Counted from the first letter of the stretch, positions 1 to 12,293 are shown. The stretch is DNA of 64,000 nt from Apodospora peruviana (GCA_033439685.1 JAUEDM010000002.1:6014001-6078000), one strand, 5' to 3'. Notes: a model not told the origin generated them from the sequence alone. A program made the numbers and translations.

Positions 1-223
1 CTCACATTACACCACAGATGTTGTGTTCTAGAAGTCTAGAAGTTCTATCTTCTAAGCGACCGAGCCCAAATTGAGATATATTACATTCTTTTCCTGGTAT
101 TGCGCCCGTCGTGTCTTTCCTCTTCTCGGCACGCCCCGGCCCCGCCTTCCTCACATTCCTCTTCTCTGGTTGTGATCTCCGCATTCCCATCCAATCTGGG
201 AAACTGCAGAAATCTCGTTCATC
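1..223. other. Upstream region of the S28 peptidase gene
   Basis: Pyrimidine-rich stretches lie at about 111-170, directly before the peptidase start codon, as is common in filamentous fungal promoters and leaders. I see no other gene or clear regulatory motif. Confidence 0.4.
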
Positions 224-2218
224 ATGAGGACCAGTGATATGGCCTCGTCCTTCGTTCCATATGCGCTCGTTCTATTCTCCTTGATCCGCCCCATCACTGA
301 AGCAGCGCAGCTATGGCCGCACCTCACGCCTCCTCCCCTCGCGGCGGCCATCTCCGCCGGGCCAGTTGGCGGAAACGCGACGTTCGAACAGCTCATTGAT
401 CACTCAAATCCGAGCCTGGGGACTTTCTCGCAGAGATATTGGTGGAACACGTCCTACTGGGCCGGTCCGGGGTCGCCCGTCCTGCTGTTCACGCCCGGCG
501 AGACTCGGGCGGATACCTACACCGGCTATCTCACCAACAAAACTATCATGGGCTTATATGCACAGGCAATTGGGGCTGCCATTATCCTGTTTGAGCGTAC
601 GTCTGGTCACGCCCAAAACAGGTCGGCAAAGTGATACGCTTCAGACTTCAGTGGCTAACAAATACTGGCAGACCGATACTGGGGCGAATCGTCTCCCTTC
701 CAGTATCTCGACACCAAGAACCTGTCGTATTTGACGCTTGAGAACTCGATACAAGATATCGTTCGCTTCGCGAGAGAGGTTGAGCTCCCGTTTGACAAGA
801 AAGAGTCGAACAATGCTCCCCATGCGGTCAGTCTCTCATCTAATGACCCAGTAGCCTTATCTCGAAAGACATACTTACCAGAACACAAACACAGCCCTGG
901 ATCAACGTGGGAGGCAGTTACAGCGGGGCTCTGGCCGCGTGGATGGAAAAGCTTGCACCCGGCACGTTCTGGGCGTACCACGCCAGCAGTGGTCCGGTCC
1001 AAGCCGTGTACGACTATTGGTCGTATTTCCTGCCTATCCAGCGAGGCATGCCGGCAAACTGCAGCGCCGACATATCGCTCATTGTGGACTACGTCGACAG
1101 CGTGCTTGACAAAAAGAACGAGACAGAAACTGCCAAGTTGAAGGATATGTTTGGCTTGGGCGAGGTTGTGCATGACGACGACTTTGCTGGGTATGAATCT
1201 ACCAACAATACTGCACTGTCATGGAAACTAACCAAGGCCCGGTAAAACAGGGCGCTCGTTTTTCCACTGGGATCGTGGCAAGGGATTCAGCTCTACTCCA
1301 ACTACTCGCAATTCTTCCAGATGTGCGACACCATCGAGGGTGTCAGGGCGGTGGATATCAACAACAACGGCACGAACAAGCCCGTCGACAACAGCACATT
1401 GTACACGGTTCCAGGTAAGGGCGTTGGTCTCGAGAAGGCGTTGGTCAATTTTGCATCTTGGTTCAAGCACGAGCTTTTGCCCGACAGTAAGTCATAAACT
1501 CATTTCCTGACCTCGTATTATCATAGTAGAGATGAGCACAAAACTGACTGACTGTGACATAAACAGCCTGTAGCATGTACAACTACAACGACTGGAACGA
1601 CACCAACTCGGTCGGCTGCTTCGACACGTACAACACGACCAGCCCGTTCATCACGGACTGGTCCGTCAACAACACGTTCGGCCGGCAGTGGTACTGGATG
1701 ACGTGCAACGAGCCATTCTTTTACTGGCAAACGTGAGTTTCCCTCGCTCTTTCCCCCCTCCCATTCACCTAATCTAACCAGATTCCCACAATAGTGGCGC
1801 ACCAAAAGACACACCCTCCATCGCGTCACGATACGTCACCGCCGAGTACTACCAGCGCCAATGCGACTTGCTCTTCCCCCCGCAGGACAACGTCACTTTC
1901 GGCTCGGCGGCGGGCAAGACGGCCGAGACGCTCAACGCTCTGACCGGCGGTTGGGACTACACAAACAGCACGAGGCTGATCTGGATTAATGGAGAATTCG
2001 ACCCATGGCGATCCGCTTCCGTGTCGAGCGAGCTTCGCCCGGGAGGCCCGCTAAAGAGCACGCCCGAGGTGCCCGTGTTTCTGCTGCCCGGCGCACGACA
2101 TTGCAATGACCTCAGCACTAAGAACGCTGACGCCAACGCGGATCTGCGGAAGGCGCATGGCGAGATGATTGTGCAAATGAAGGAATGGGTGGGCGAGTTT
2201 TACAAGCAGAAGGTGTAG
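224..2218 (+). CDS. Secreted serine carboxypeptidase-like protein, peptidase family S28
   Basis: Six exons fit both splice signals and family sequence: 224-596, 672-826, 895-1190, 1251-1486, 1567-1732 and 1795-2218, giving 549 aa, a normal length for the family. S28 enzymes (prolyl carboxypeptidase/DPP2 type) cleave after proline and are usually secreted or vacuolar. The catalytic serine lies in GGSYSG (about Ser184), the aspartate in GEFDPW (about Asp478) and the histidine in GARHCND (about His511), so the triad is complete. A hydrophobic signal peptide covers roughly residues 6-25, and many N-x-S/T sites suggest glycosylation. A second ATG at 239 would shorten the protein by five residues and keep the signal peptide. 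No lesion is seen. The neighbours give no functional clue. Confidence 0.9.
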
Positions 2219-5200
2219 AGACGTGGTTTGAGGTAGGGGAGAAATGGGCTGGTACATATGTTGCGATCGCTTCAGCTGGGAGGTCTCGGGTGTATATATA
2301 ATATGCAGGTACGTGATCATACATTACAGGTATATCATTCATCTCGACATGGAAACATTTGAAGACGTCGGTCGCAGCTGGGATATTTTGATCGTAAATG
2401 AATGCCCTCGCATTTAGGAAGGGTGGCTGTAAATACCCTCGCCATTACGGAAGGCGGCATCCGCCAGGGTGGATAGTTGATATCTCCCTAATTGTAAGTA
2501 ACAGGAGAAAAGTCTCAAAAAAGAAGTTGTCAAGTCGTTATATGGTAAGGAAATTGTTACTTACCAGTATTGTCGTCCAGTCCAGGGGAATCTACAATCC
2601 AGAAGGTCGCCGAAAGGTCCAGGGTCCAAGGGTCCAGGGAGTCGTCCGGATGGGCTGTACATAAGTGGCACGGTTAGTACGAAGGGGAAAGGGAGTTGAT
2701 TTTATTTATTTCTATCTAAAATCCTTGCTCGTTCCGGGGTTTGAATCCGTGGTCTCCTGTGTAGTATCCCGATTAGTACAAGTTCAGTTTCGCGAAGGTG
2801 AATGTGCAACGCATATAACGACTTAACGACCGGGCCCACCAGGTGTGACTTGATTATTGGAAGGACCGATGTTGGGACTGATACATATACCGGACGAGGG
2901 TGAGGGCAGCGTGAGATGAGTGAGAGAAGGAAAGTGGGCAGGTGACTTTCATCCGAAGTCCTGAGGTGGTGGTTGACGGGCTGCCGGCCGGTTGGGAACT
3001 TCATTTGGGGGGGGGGGGGGGGGGGGGGGGGTGGTTTTCAGCTTTCGATCCCAATGGATACCTAAATTGTTGGGGGAAATGGTGCTGAGCAAGACTGGCT
3101 CAAAAGATAATATGGTAGAAGCTGAATGAGCGTCAAGTCTCTGGGAATGATAGATATCGAGAGAGTATGGAAACTGGGAGGCAAGGTTAACGATGTCACT
3201 ACGTTTGGTCTGGCCGGAGTGATGGTTTTCGACAGCTGTTCAAGTTCCGCGCCATGATGATGCCGCCGGGTATATTGGCAACTCTTGCGAGCACCATAAC
3301 AGCAAATCTGAGGGAACCGTCACACATGATAAAATGGAAGCTCGGTGAACGGGTGAATATAGCAACACCATATATGACAGCTGGCAATGTATGGTGGTGG
3401 CAGACTAGATACCTGATGTGTTGGTCAACTGTTGGTGATTGTGATAATCGTATTTATACTCATATGCATGGTCCTTGTTCATCTCAACCAACCTGGATGG
3501 TCTCCCACTCTCACCGCTTGTCGTCCGGTTGAACCGCATCACTGATGTGCCTACCTCTTGAACTTCTCAGGTTGACCAGGTTCCTATAACGGGGAGAGAG
3601 CAAGTTCTGCAGGGCAGACACGGCACGAGGAGTAAAATTTTGCTGATAGGTTCCTTTAGTGATTGCCAACCAGCCGATGGTCATCGCGAGGGTGCCAGGA
3701 ACGGGTCGAGACGGGATTGATATCACCCTGGCTTCTTCATGTCCCCTATGGAGTGGTTATATTTGGGCCAGCTGCCTTAGGGCTGACCATGTATGACTGA
3801 CCGTGGTATTCGACGTGATATGTTGAACTCGCTGGCAGCTTGTACCGACGCGGAAGGCGTCAATGTGCGCGCGGCCCGTTGAATCTGCTGAAAGAGGGCA
3901 GGAAAAGACGAACAAGATTAAATTGAGAGGAAGTTCGGGACCAGAAAGAATACGGGGCCGAAGAGGCACCTTCGCTGATCGCGCTTGGATTATGGAGTGA
4001 GCCGTGCAAGGGGCAAAGACGGGAGTCTCCGTCGCTGACAAGGAAAGAAGCGAACGAGCACCGACCTGAAAGGCAGGCAGGACCCAGGAACAGACCTGAT
4101 AGCGATGGAAAGAACAGCCACCCGGCAGCCAATGAACCCGTTGTCTGTTGCGACTTCCTGTAACGGGATCTAGATTGTCCGTGCAGTCCGATCCCGCTTC
4201 GAGCTTATTTTTGGTCGCTGGACCCCACACGCGCGAGCTCGCCAATTAACCGCGTTGTTGCTCTTTCCCCAGCCAAATTTGCCGCGCCACTGCATTTTGC
4301 CCGCATTTCCCCAGGTCTCCTTGTCGGTCTTGCTCGCTGTTCCAAGAATAAACTCATTGGACCAGAGCAGACGACTCGGACAAACGCGTCCAAAATACTA
4401 GGACGGAACATTTGGCCGATAACTCATGGTCGAAATTTGCCCACTTTGAGTTAATCTGGGCGGCATAATTTCACGATGTCTGTGGGATGGAAGTTGACTT
4501 TGAGGTCTGTCCTCCCAGCACGTCACCGTGGTCACTCAAGCCACCAGGCAACCAACGGCCGTTAATCGCGGGAGATCGGCCGATGGGGCGGCGTCTTGTC
4601 AGGGGTCGTTATGCTTAAATTGGCAACCATCATTGGTGAGTAACAGGACACGGGCAACTTGAACTTGAATGAACGCATTCTACAATCGTCGACTCGAGAC
4701 GAATCATTGCAACCTGGAAATTGTTGTTAGGTTTCTTCTCGGGCTATCTCACGGACCCAAGGAGTTTGGTTCCCGAATCATGCGCAGACACACAGCTCGA
4801 ACCTATTTGCAAACGTTGACCGTCTTTAGGGCCTATAGGGTTAAGCTTCTCAGCTAATTTTGGTGGTCAGAGTCGCTTTCTCATGCGCCGCAGCCAGTGA
4901 GTGTTCAGACAAGACCTCATCCATACGTCGTCCTAACTCGTTCAGAACACATTCACGATGGTGTTTTTCGAAAACTCAAGTCGAAGGATATTTTCGAGTT
5001 ATCTCAGTGGTAGCAAAGCATCCAGACCGGTTGTAAAATGCGCCGCTGTGTGTGCATCAAGCGGCATCAATCGACGTCAGTTCCACGGTTTCGGGCGGTT
5101 GTCGAAAGGTCTGTTCGCGTGGTAGCTTTCGGGGGTTGGTGATCTGCTGCAGAGCGCTCAGGGTCGGATACAGGGGTCATCACTTCGGCCTCTCATGGCC

Positions 5201-6546
5201 CGTTGCCGCACACCCTCCGCGCCTCACACGCATGCAACCATCTGCAGTTTTGATCACCTTGATGGTTCGCTGCGCCGTATGTGAGATAAATGTTCAAGAC
5301 GTCACCCTTGAATACTTCGCCGACTGGTACGCTTTAGACAATCTATCTCACGACATTGACAGACTTTCCGGCGACACAGTGTCTGGTTGTTAAGATATGT
5401 GGCGGATGGAGTTGAGTTTATCGCATTAATTCGCGTCAATTCGAGAAAGCGCGCTTGTTATGGGCAATCTGCGGTATACTGCCCATGTTCTACTACAGTC
5501 CGTCCACCAAAGACAGACTCGGAGACTTTTTCCACGTGCCGTAATGCCGGTTCAATTCACAAGAACGCACTGGAATAGGCGCCGAATATTCTACACAGCG
5601 AACATCTGCTCTCCGCCTACACATCTTTGCAAGCGGGATCATATTGATTCCTCAATATCTCACTCTAGATCTTGAATGGGATTGGCGAGTTTGTTGACTC
5701 CTCGGTCGGGTACGTACCATTCATAACCCCCATGCTCATGCCGTGTCTGCAAATATCCCACACTAGCAATCGGCAAGGAACTTACCCTTGGCTCCCTCCG
5801 GGCCACTTACCGACCTCATCAGATACTAGCCTGCCGAGCTGGGCAACTTGAGCCTCTTTGGAGAGTACCACCAATGACACCTAAACTCCACAGCAGACCC
5901 AAGTATGTAGCTTACGCACCTGTGTCCATCGACGGACGGCCGCCATTGATAGGGTTTGTCCCTGCAGAAAATCTCAGCTATCCGGAAACCTCTTGCCATT
6001 TCCCGGTAACAGGTAGCTCCACTATCGGACGTGACTCTATTTACGGACTGGCCCGCAAGCCGCGTCTGGAAGACCTGTCTTTAATCGAACACGGGTAGCT
6101 TCATCATCCATGGTGACCTGCCATTTCATTGGTATTCGAATCTCCCAAACCAGCCAGCTATCAGAAATACGTTGCTCCCTATGGCTGCAGCGTTCCACAA
6201 TCCACAATGGCGATTAATCTGGCTCCATTCTATTTTCTCCCGCCCCCTTGTCAACATATCGGGACCAACAGTTCGCTCGGTAGACGGCCAGATACCCTCA
6301 CCGACCATATCCTCGTTGATAGTGTTTGCTCATATCGAAATGTCAGGGATAGTATATAGCCTCATCGCCATCCATGATGGCTTCTCATCACAGACCAGGG
6401 CAGCTCCAGAGACAAACACGATACATCTTCCTCAATAGACTTCTTAGTCTTGACGGGAGCTTACCCGACCCACCAGCAATCCAGCATTCCAGCTCATCTC
6501 CCGTATATTCCAGGGCCAGCGTGCCGTGGATCTCCCGCTTCTGCAG
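2219..6546. other. Gene-poor intergenic region of about 4.3 kb
   Basis: Only short open frames occur, none with recognisable protein sequence on either strand. It contains a 25-base G run at 3007-3031 (listed separately). The last few hundred bases probably hold the promoter and leader of the TmpA-like gene. I cannot exclude a non-coding RNA or an old, degraded repeat. Confidence 0.4.
3007..3031 (+). repeat. Homopolymer of 25 G
   Basis: An uninterrupted run of 25 guanines in intergenic DNA. Such runs are prone to length error in sequencing and can form G-quadruplexes. No gene is affected. Confidence 0.95.
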
Positions 6547-6600
6547 GTGAGTGCTACGTTAGTGTTTCAGTGACCAGCATTGTACTGACATCACGTCTAG
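6547..6600 (+). other. Candidate 5'-UTR intron of the TmpA-like gene
   Basis: A consensus donor (GTGAGT at 6547) and an acceptor ending CTAG at 6600 bracket 54 bp of pyrimidine-rich DNA that ends 39 bp before the start codon at 6640. The size matches the coding introns in this window. This is inference from splice signals only. Confidence 0.4.
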
Positions 6601-6639
6601 TATTGACCGGAGTCTTATTCCAAATATCTTCACACCACA

Positions 6640-8568
6640 ATGTTACCATTATCAAGGAGTCTTACCCATCCTCATTCTCTACCAGATTATACGAGGGATT
6701 CTCGACTACATCAAGAACGTGAACTACCCACCTCAGAAGACAACTATCGATCTGTACTAGTTACCACTCCCCCTCCCTTTCCGGATGTCGAGGACCTATC
6801 AGATTCTGAGTCTCATGACTTCGAGGATAACAATGAGACATCCATCACACAACCAACCAAGGCATTCTTCCTCGGTGTCCGCAGGAGCAGACTTATATCA
6901 CCGCGAGACCTCGAAGAAGGCCGCCTCTCCAGACAGCCATCATGCGACACTCTCCTGGACGATGACCCAAACACAAGGGAGAAATCCAAAACCCACTCCC
7001 TGACCCCAGCCATAAACCCTCTAGAATACCATGGTCTCGACAATTCACCCCTCCCACCAAAGAAAGGCTCCCGGTTCTACCGCTATGTCAGGTGGAACTT
7101 TGGCTCCGTCTACCGGCGCATCTTCTGTCTCGCCTTCCTCGGCAACGTAGCCGCGCTCGCCTTCCTCATCACACAATCCACCATCCACGGGGACAACAAA
7201 ACCCTCACCTTCCAGCAAGCCGGCACCGCCGTAACAGCCAACCTCCTCGCCGCGATGCTAGTCCGCAACGAACACATCGTAAACGTGCTTTTCTGGGTCT
7301 TTGGGACATGGTCCCGCCGCCTCCCCTTCTGGGCCCGCAAGTTAGTCGCCAAAGTCTACTCGTACGGTGGCATCCACAGCGGCGGCGCCGTCGCCGCAAC
7401 GTTCTGGTACATCGCCTACCTCGTTCTCCTCACTAAGGACTTCCAGTCCGGCAGCGCACCTCTCTCCGTTGTACGGAGCTACATCTACTTCGTCAGCTAC
7501 GGCATCCTTTTCATGTTGCTGTCAATGCTCATCTTCGCACACCCCCGCCTGCGCGTGGTGATGCATAATTGGTTCGAGGGCATCCACCGCTTCATGGGCT
7601 GGACGGTCGTGCTCCTCTTCTGGGCGCAGACGATGCTGCTCAGCGCGGACGTCAGTGATATACCGTTAGGACAGGCACTGTTGGTGTCGCCTACGTTCTG
7701 GATGCTCATTGCTATAACATTGTTGGTCATCTACCCCTGGACCCGCATGCGGCTGCGCGACGTCGAGGCCGAGGTTTTGTCAGATCACTGCGTCAAGCTC
7801 AACTTCAAGTACCGCGACGTCCACTACGGCCAGGCTATTCGTCTCACGGACGCCCCGCTCAAAGAGACGCATGCGTTTGGAGTTGTTCCTTTCCCCGCCG
7901 CGCCGGAGCAGGTCACGCACTGTCCTGGCTGTAGGTGCGACCATCATGACAGCGACGGCGACTGTATCATCACAACATCAATGTCCGAGAAAAACAGCAC
8001 CAAACCCAGTAGGCCAGACATAAAGCAGGCACAAACACTAAGCCATGCCGGCGAAAAAGGCTTCTCAGTATTTATCTCCAACGCAGGCGACTGGACGCGC
8101 AAAATAATCCAGAACCCGCCCACAAAGATCTACACCCGCGGCACGCCGCAGTTCGGCGTGCTTCGCTGCGCCGGTCTTTTCGAGAGGCCCGTGATTGTGG
8201 CCACAGGATCCGGCATTGCGCCTTGTTTGAGTCTGTTTGTGCAGAAACCGGACCATTTGCGGGGCATAAGAGTCGTCTGGTCGGCACCGTCTCCCCTGGA
8301 AACTTATGGGCAGCCGGTCATCGATCTTATTCTGAAAACGGATCCGAAGGCGATTATTATTGATACAAGGAAGATGAAGCTCAGGCCGGATTTGGTTAAG
8401 GTTGCGTTCCGGGTTTGGGAGGAGCAGACTCGAGGTGAGGGGGTTGGTCGTGAGAAAAAAGGTGAGAGCGCGGTTGTGATTATTTCGAATCAGAAAGTTA
8501 CGAAGAAAGTGGTCTATGGATTGGAGAGTCGAGGGGTTCCTGCTTATGGGGCTATTTTTGACTCTTAG
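6640..8568 (+). CDS. TmpA-like integral membrane flavoprotein/oxidoreductase
   Basis: Single-exon protein of 642 aa. Residues 1-140 are hydrophilic and acidic. Residues about 155-370 hold roughly six hydrophobic helices, with several histidines in the ferric-reductase-like part. The rest is a cytosolic FNR-like region with a nucleotide-binding GSGIAP motif near residue 523. It resembles Aspergillus TmpA, a membrane flavoprotein that affects conidiation signalling (family knowledge from memory). A usual HPF(T/S) flavin motif is not evident. A short Cys/His-rich insert near residues 425-445 (HCPGCRCDHH followed by a further Cys) could bind metal. The frame is intact. A generic ferric reductase is the main alternative. 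Its substrate and electron donor are not visible from sequence. Confidence 0.75.
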   Translation: MLPLSRSLTHPHSLPDYTRDSRLHQERELPTSEDNYRSVLVTTPPPFPDVEDLSDSESHDFEDNNETSITQPTKAFFLGVRRSRLISPRDLEEGRLSRQPSCDTLLDDDPNTREKSKTHSLTPAINPLEYHGLDNSPLPPKKGSRFYRYVRWNFGSVYRRIFCLAFLGNVAALAFLITQSTIHGDNKTLTFQQAGTAVTANLLAAMLVRNEHIVNVLFWVFGTWSRRLPFWARKLVAKVYSYGGIHSGGAVAATFWYIAYLVLLTKDFQSGSAPLSVVRSYIYFVSYGILFMLLSMLIFAHPRLRVVMHNWFEGIHRFMGWTVVLLFWAQTMLLSADVSDIPLGQALLVSPTFWMLIAITLLVIYPWTRMRLRDVEAEVLSDHCVKLNFKYRDVHYGQAIRLTDAPLKETHAFGVVPFPAAPEQVTHCPGCRCDHHDSDGDCIITTSMSEKNSTKPSRPDIKQAQTLSHAGEKGFSVFISNAGDWTRKIIQNPPTKIYTRGTPQFGVLRCAGLFERPVIVATGSGIAPCLSLFVQKPDHLRGIRVVWSAPSPLETYGQPVIDLILKTDPKAIIIDTRKMKLRPDLVKVAFRVWEEQTRGEGVGREKKGESAVVIISNQKVTKKVVYGLESRGVPAYGAIFDS

Positions 8569-9362
8569 ATTATCAATTAGAAGGATGGGTTTCTTTGTTC
8601 ATGTTTTCAGCGAGGAGAGGATATTTCAGCGTTTCTTCTTTCTTTTCTCCTTTAATTTCTATGTGTAGAATACTTAATCATGATCATTGATGACATTCAG
8701 AAGGAATACCTGGGCTGAAAGAATAAGATTTGGTAGTTACCTACCAAAAGATATCAGATAGATAGCAGGGGTGAACTGTGTGCCTTGTGTGGTGTAACGT
8801 GTTGGATAATACACCCAGACAAAGAGGTTGTTTCATTGTTCGATCCCAGGTTTCACACCAGATCCGGTGTATTATCGTATCTACTGGAAAGGAAAATGAC
8901 AAGCAGATCATCGAGTCTGCTCTGGTCATAGACTTTCCTGATGCAATGTATTCGGACTTTGGCCCGTTGAGCGAGCTATAGACCACGGAAGAATGGGCCG
9001 GATGAATACTATGACCATACGTAGGTAGGCCATGTTAACAGAGGCTACAGGGCTGCTAATTTTGGTATTGTAAGCTGCCCTTTCTCGCTTGCTGCCGCCC
9101 GCCTTCCCGCCCGCCCCACCGATTGAGCGGCTGGAGGCGAGCGGGGTGGCCTACGTGATCCGGGAAGGAGGCATCCGAGGGCAGGGTGCAGATTAAAAAT
9201 CTTTTGTTTGCCCTATTTTTGAACACCCTGTGTGGTGAGGTCTGGTGTCGCTGCACTTCCATGCCCTTGAGCTTATTAGACGGTTGTCAGCTGGCTGCCA
9301 CTTTTGCAACTTGAAAGGAAGCCAAATGATCGCGACTAATGATTTGGGATGGCGCTAGGCTT
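8569..9362. other. Intergenic region
   Basis: AT-rich 3' flank of the TmpA-like gene, followed by a GC-rich patch (about 9070-9170) without recognisable protein sequence. I see no gene here. The right edge abuts the LINE tail. Confidence 0.35.
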
Positions 9363-10005
9363 TAATATTATTATTATTATTTATACAGCGCTGTGCCCTT
9401 GGGCGTGTCGAACCTTCAAACTATTTACTGTAACGTTACAGGAAAACCGTGCCCTTACGGGTCGGGTGAAAAACCGGTACCAACAATTGAGAAAACACAT
9501 CATTGACTGAGCCTGTAAATACAAAAGAAGAAGACCTCCTGGCCTTCCGTGGAGGGGGTTTCAACCTGCCGACTCCAGCTCTAGCTTCCTTGCTAGATTG
9601 TACATTGGTAATCTTCCCGCATCCATCAGCCAGCTCAGGATCCTTCTCGTCAGCCGTGCAGCCGGGGGATCAATGCTCTGCAAGACAGAGTAAAAATCCC
9701 GTCGAGTCCGAATATCTGCTCTCTCCCATCTTCGAGTCAATGGTGGAGACAAACACCATATGACTAAGTGTTCGACAGTTTCACGGCCTTCACCGCACTC
9801 GCAAAAAGTCGGTGGTTCCCCCTGTCCAGGCTGCAATTGTTATAGCGGATTCTTCTACCGCTGTTGGTCTCTGTGGCCCGGCGGCTGCTCGTCGGCCTCT
9901 CTTGTCTCTCCTCGACTGGAACCTTTGGTACAGTTTGGCGCAGGTCTCGTGAACTATGCTACCTGGGGTCTTCGTTCCCGTCTGTAAATATAGGTACCTG
10001 GCCAT
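9363..10005 (-). mobile_element. 5'-truncated LINE-type retrotransposon relic with (TAA)n tail
   Basis: Read on the minus strand, about 9836-9561 encodes the end of a LINE ORF2. It has a terminal zinc-knuckle-like CECG...H...C pattern, followed by the basic tail usual after the RNase H region of fungal Tad-type elements. A second segment at about 10005-9840 carries upstream sequence in another frame, so a frameshift separates them. Downstream, a non-coding 3' part ends in a (TTA)n run at 9365-9380, which is (TAA)n on the element's strand, the usual tail of this class. Reverse transcriptase and endonuclease are absent. The element is dead and its exact 5' end is uncertain. Confidence 0.65.
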
Positions 10006-10468
10006 AGAGTTATTATCTCAGATTCAGACGCTCCTTTTCGTGAAATAAGTGCTTAGTTGGTGCGCAGCTGTCGACAGGTGAAGATCAATTCATAGCCAGT
10101 TCCTGCCAGCTGCCACACCAAGAACGGTCCGAGTCTAAGATACCATAGAGGGGACCGAGCCGGTGAAGAAACTGTTACCGAGGACGTGCAGGAAAGAAAT
10201 CGACATTCAGGCATGGCCATCAATCACATTTTGGCATTCCGCAAAACTGTGATCTCGTTTCATTGGAAAGCTTGGCCACACTTGACTGCCAGTGACAATG
10301 ATATATCTGGTATTAGTAGGCGAGGTTGTCTATTCCGCCCAATCAAGCGTTTCTGCATTCAGCGATGGACATGTGTTGTTTTTTTTTTTTAAAAAACTTT
10401 TATCTTCCATTATTTTTGGATTCAGTTAGAGCCCATTTCGTTAGACTCGAATCGAAATACCATTAGTT
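10006..10468. other. Intergenic region with a T/A homopolymer tract
   Basis: No recognisable gene. A run of T followed by A at about 10379-10397 lies 70 bp before the caspase-like gene and may be part of its promoter. Confidence 0.35.
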
Positions 10469-12293
10469 ATGCCCGACGTCCAAGAACCCGAGGATGATGC
10501 TGTCTCAACCTCGCCAGTAGGTGGTGCGGTAATCGCCACAGAACATGATCAGATCCATGAACTAGCGGCCGATGAGCCAGATCTCCAGAGGGACACCGAC
10601 GGCAAGGAGAAAGAAACCTTCCTCGAGGCCGATGGTTCCATGACACCATGGAGCTCATCAAACTATCCGGACCACACGACGCGCAAGATGAGATCCACAA
10701 GCTCGAGCATCACCTAACCGGCGTCAGAGACATGACAGAACGGTTTGATTGTGCTGGTCCATCCAAAAAGGGTCTAACAAGGCCGTCTACATGGCGCTCT
10801 TGAACAAGCTCCATTCCTTCACGGAAGGACACAACGAAGTTAGCAGCCTAATTTGGATTTACTTACTATGGTGGGCATGGAAAGCAAGATCCCAGGTACC
10901 CAGGGCCGATATGGTTTCCGTGAGTCTTAAAACATGGATCTACTGACTGCTCTCATGACTGTGGATTGGCTGACCCTTCGAAATATATATAGGAAGCGGT
11001 CGGGAGGTAGCGACACGCACGTACGGTCGGCGCACTTACTTCCCATTCTCAGCGATCTGGATTGCGATGTTCTCTTACTGTTCGATTCTTGTCAGGCCAT
11101 CCCACCTAACCTAATCTCGGCCGGAGAGTGTGTTGTGTCCGTCTTGGGTGCCACAGGATTCGATCCAGGAATAGCAGGAGTTGCCCCAGGCGTCGGGCCC
11201 CATTTGTTTACCAGGGCACTTATTGACGAGTTGGCTTCCTTGATGAACCACTTCGTCAAAGAGGAGGACCCGCAGCCCACGTCCGACATTGCTCTTCACG
11301 GAAATCTGCTTGGAAGACTCGAACTTCACCTTTCCACGATTGAGAAAGACCCGAGCGGGAGGTTGAAGCGGGAAAATAACGGCGGAGTTGTCTTCGAGGC
11401 GTTCCGCAGGCGGAGACCCACATACCGGTTTCTCTCGGAGAACAAGAACCCAAAGCCAATCTATATTGCACCTCTCCCCATAAGCATGCGTTCCATCACC
11501 GGGACGGAAGAACCTCAGGACAAGCATCCACGAAAAGGGAAAGAGGTTGAGGGCATCAAACTACCCATGTCAGCCGAGGAGGGTCTCCCGACTTCTAGCC
11601 TTGTGAAAGAGAAGGACGTGCCCCGTATGCTTATCAGAGTTTTGCTGAACACCAGCACCTTCAGTATCGACCAATTTGCGACCTGGCTACTACAAGCTCT
11701 GCCAGAGGCCCGCAACGTGGAGATTGAAGGTGCTTACAGGAGTCTCTCAACACTACTAATCTTCAATATGTCGCTTTCCGTCTGGAATCTGGTTCCCCGG
11801 GATCCGGCTATTTCACTCGTCCGATACATCACGCCTGTAAACAAAGCCGGCAAGATCAACAGAGAAATCAGACGCAAACTTGATACGGGTGGCACATCCT
11901 CATTGTCTGCGACGCGTGGGACTCATCCTGAGAAGACCACCTCGAGGAGCAATGATCCCCGCATAGCAATGTCTGGGTTAAGGCTGTTCGGGACTTCGAG
12001 CCATGCCGTCTATCCTTCAAGTTGGCCTACCGCCTCTCCCAACCCTGTCCTAACCGGGGGACCGCACTACCGCTGTGAACAATGCAGGGTAGAGATCCAC
12101 TGGTTAAGGCATGAGGGGGGCAGGAAATCGGCCTACACCTGGTTCTGCGTAAGTTTATCTCTATCTACCACCACCAAACTCGTGTTCAACAAACCGTTGC
12201 TGACGGATGCATAAATAATAGCATGCCTGTGGTGACGGCCCTTATCTCGTCCAATCTACTCCATGCTGTACAAACTTTAACTGCCCTGGGTAG
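10469..12293 (+). pseudogene. Caspase-like (C14-type) protein with Cys-rich C-terminal tail, frameshifted
   Basis: Both halves of a caspase-like active site are visible. A YYGGHG histidine motif is encoded at about 10864-10881, and a strongly hydrophobic strand ending in DSCQA, with the catalytic Cys, lies at about 11063-11098. An intron joins them (about 10920-10992). The strand before YYGGHG is in another frame (an extra T near 10864), and a TAA lies in frame just upstream. A further frame change near 10750 separates the N-terminal helical part. Downstream, residues run openly to a final intron (12149-12221) and a short exon ending at 12293. This gives a tail with paired Cys (CEQC, CHAC, CC, C) that looks like a zinc ribbon. 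Related fungal proteins act in regulated cell death. With at least two frameshifts it is probably inactive, unless these are sequencing errors. Confidence 0.65.

Noticed and set aside
2725..2790. A GGGTTTGAATCC-like string that resembles a tRNA T-arm
   Set aside because: The stems do not pair properly and no matching acceptor, D-arm or anticodon arm could be placed around it on either strand.
5052..5675. Open frames in the gene-poor region (5052-5393, 5387-5578, 5460-5675)
   Set aside because: They are short and overlap in different frames, with no recognisable motif or splice structure.
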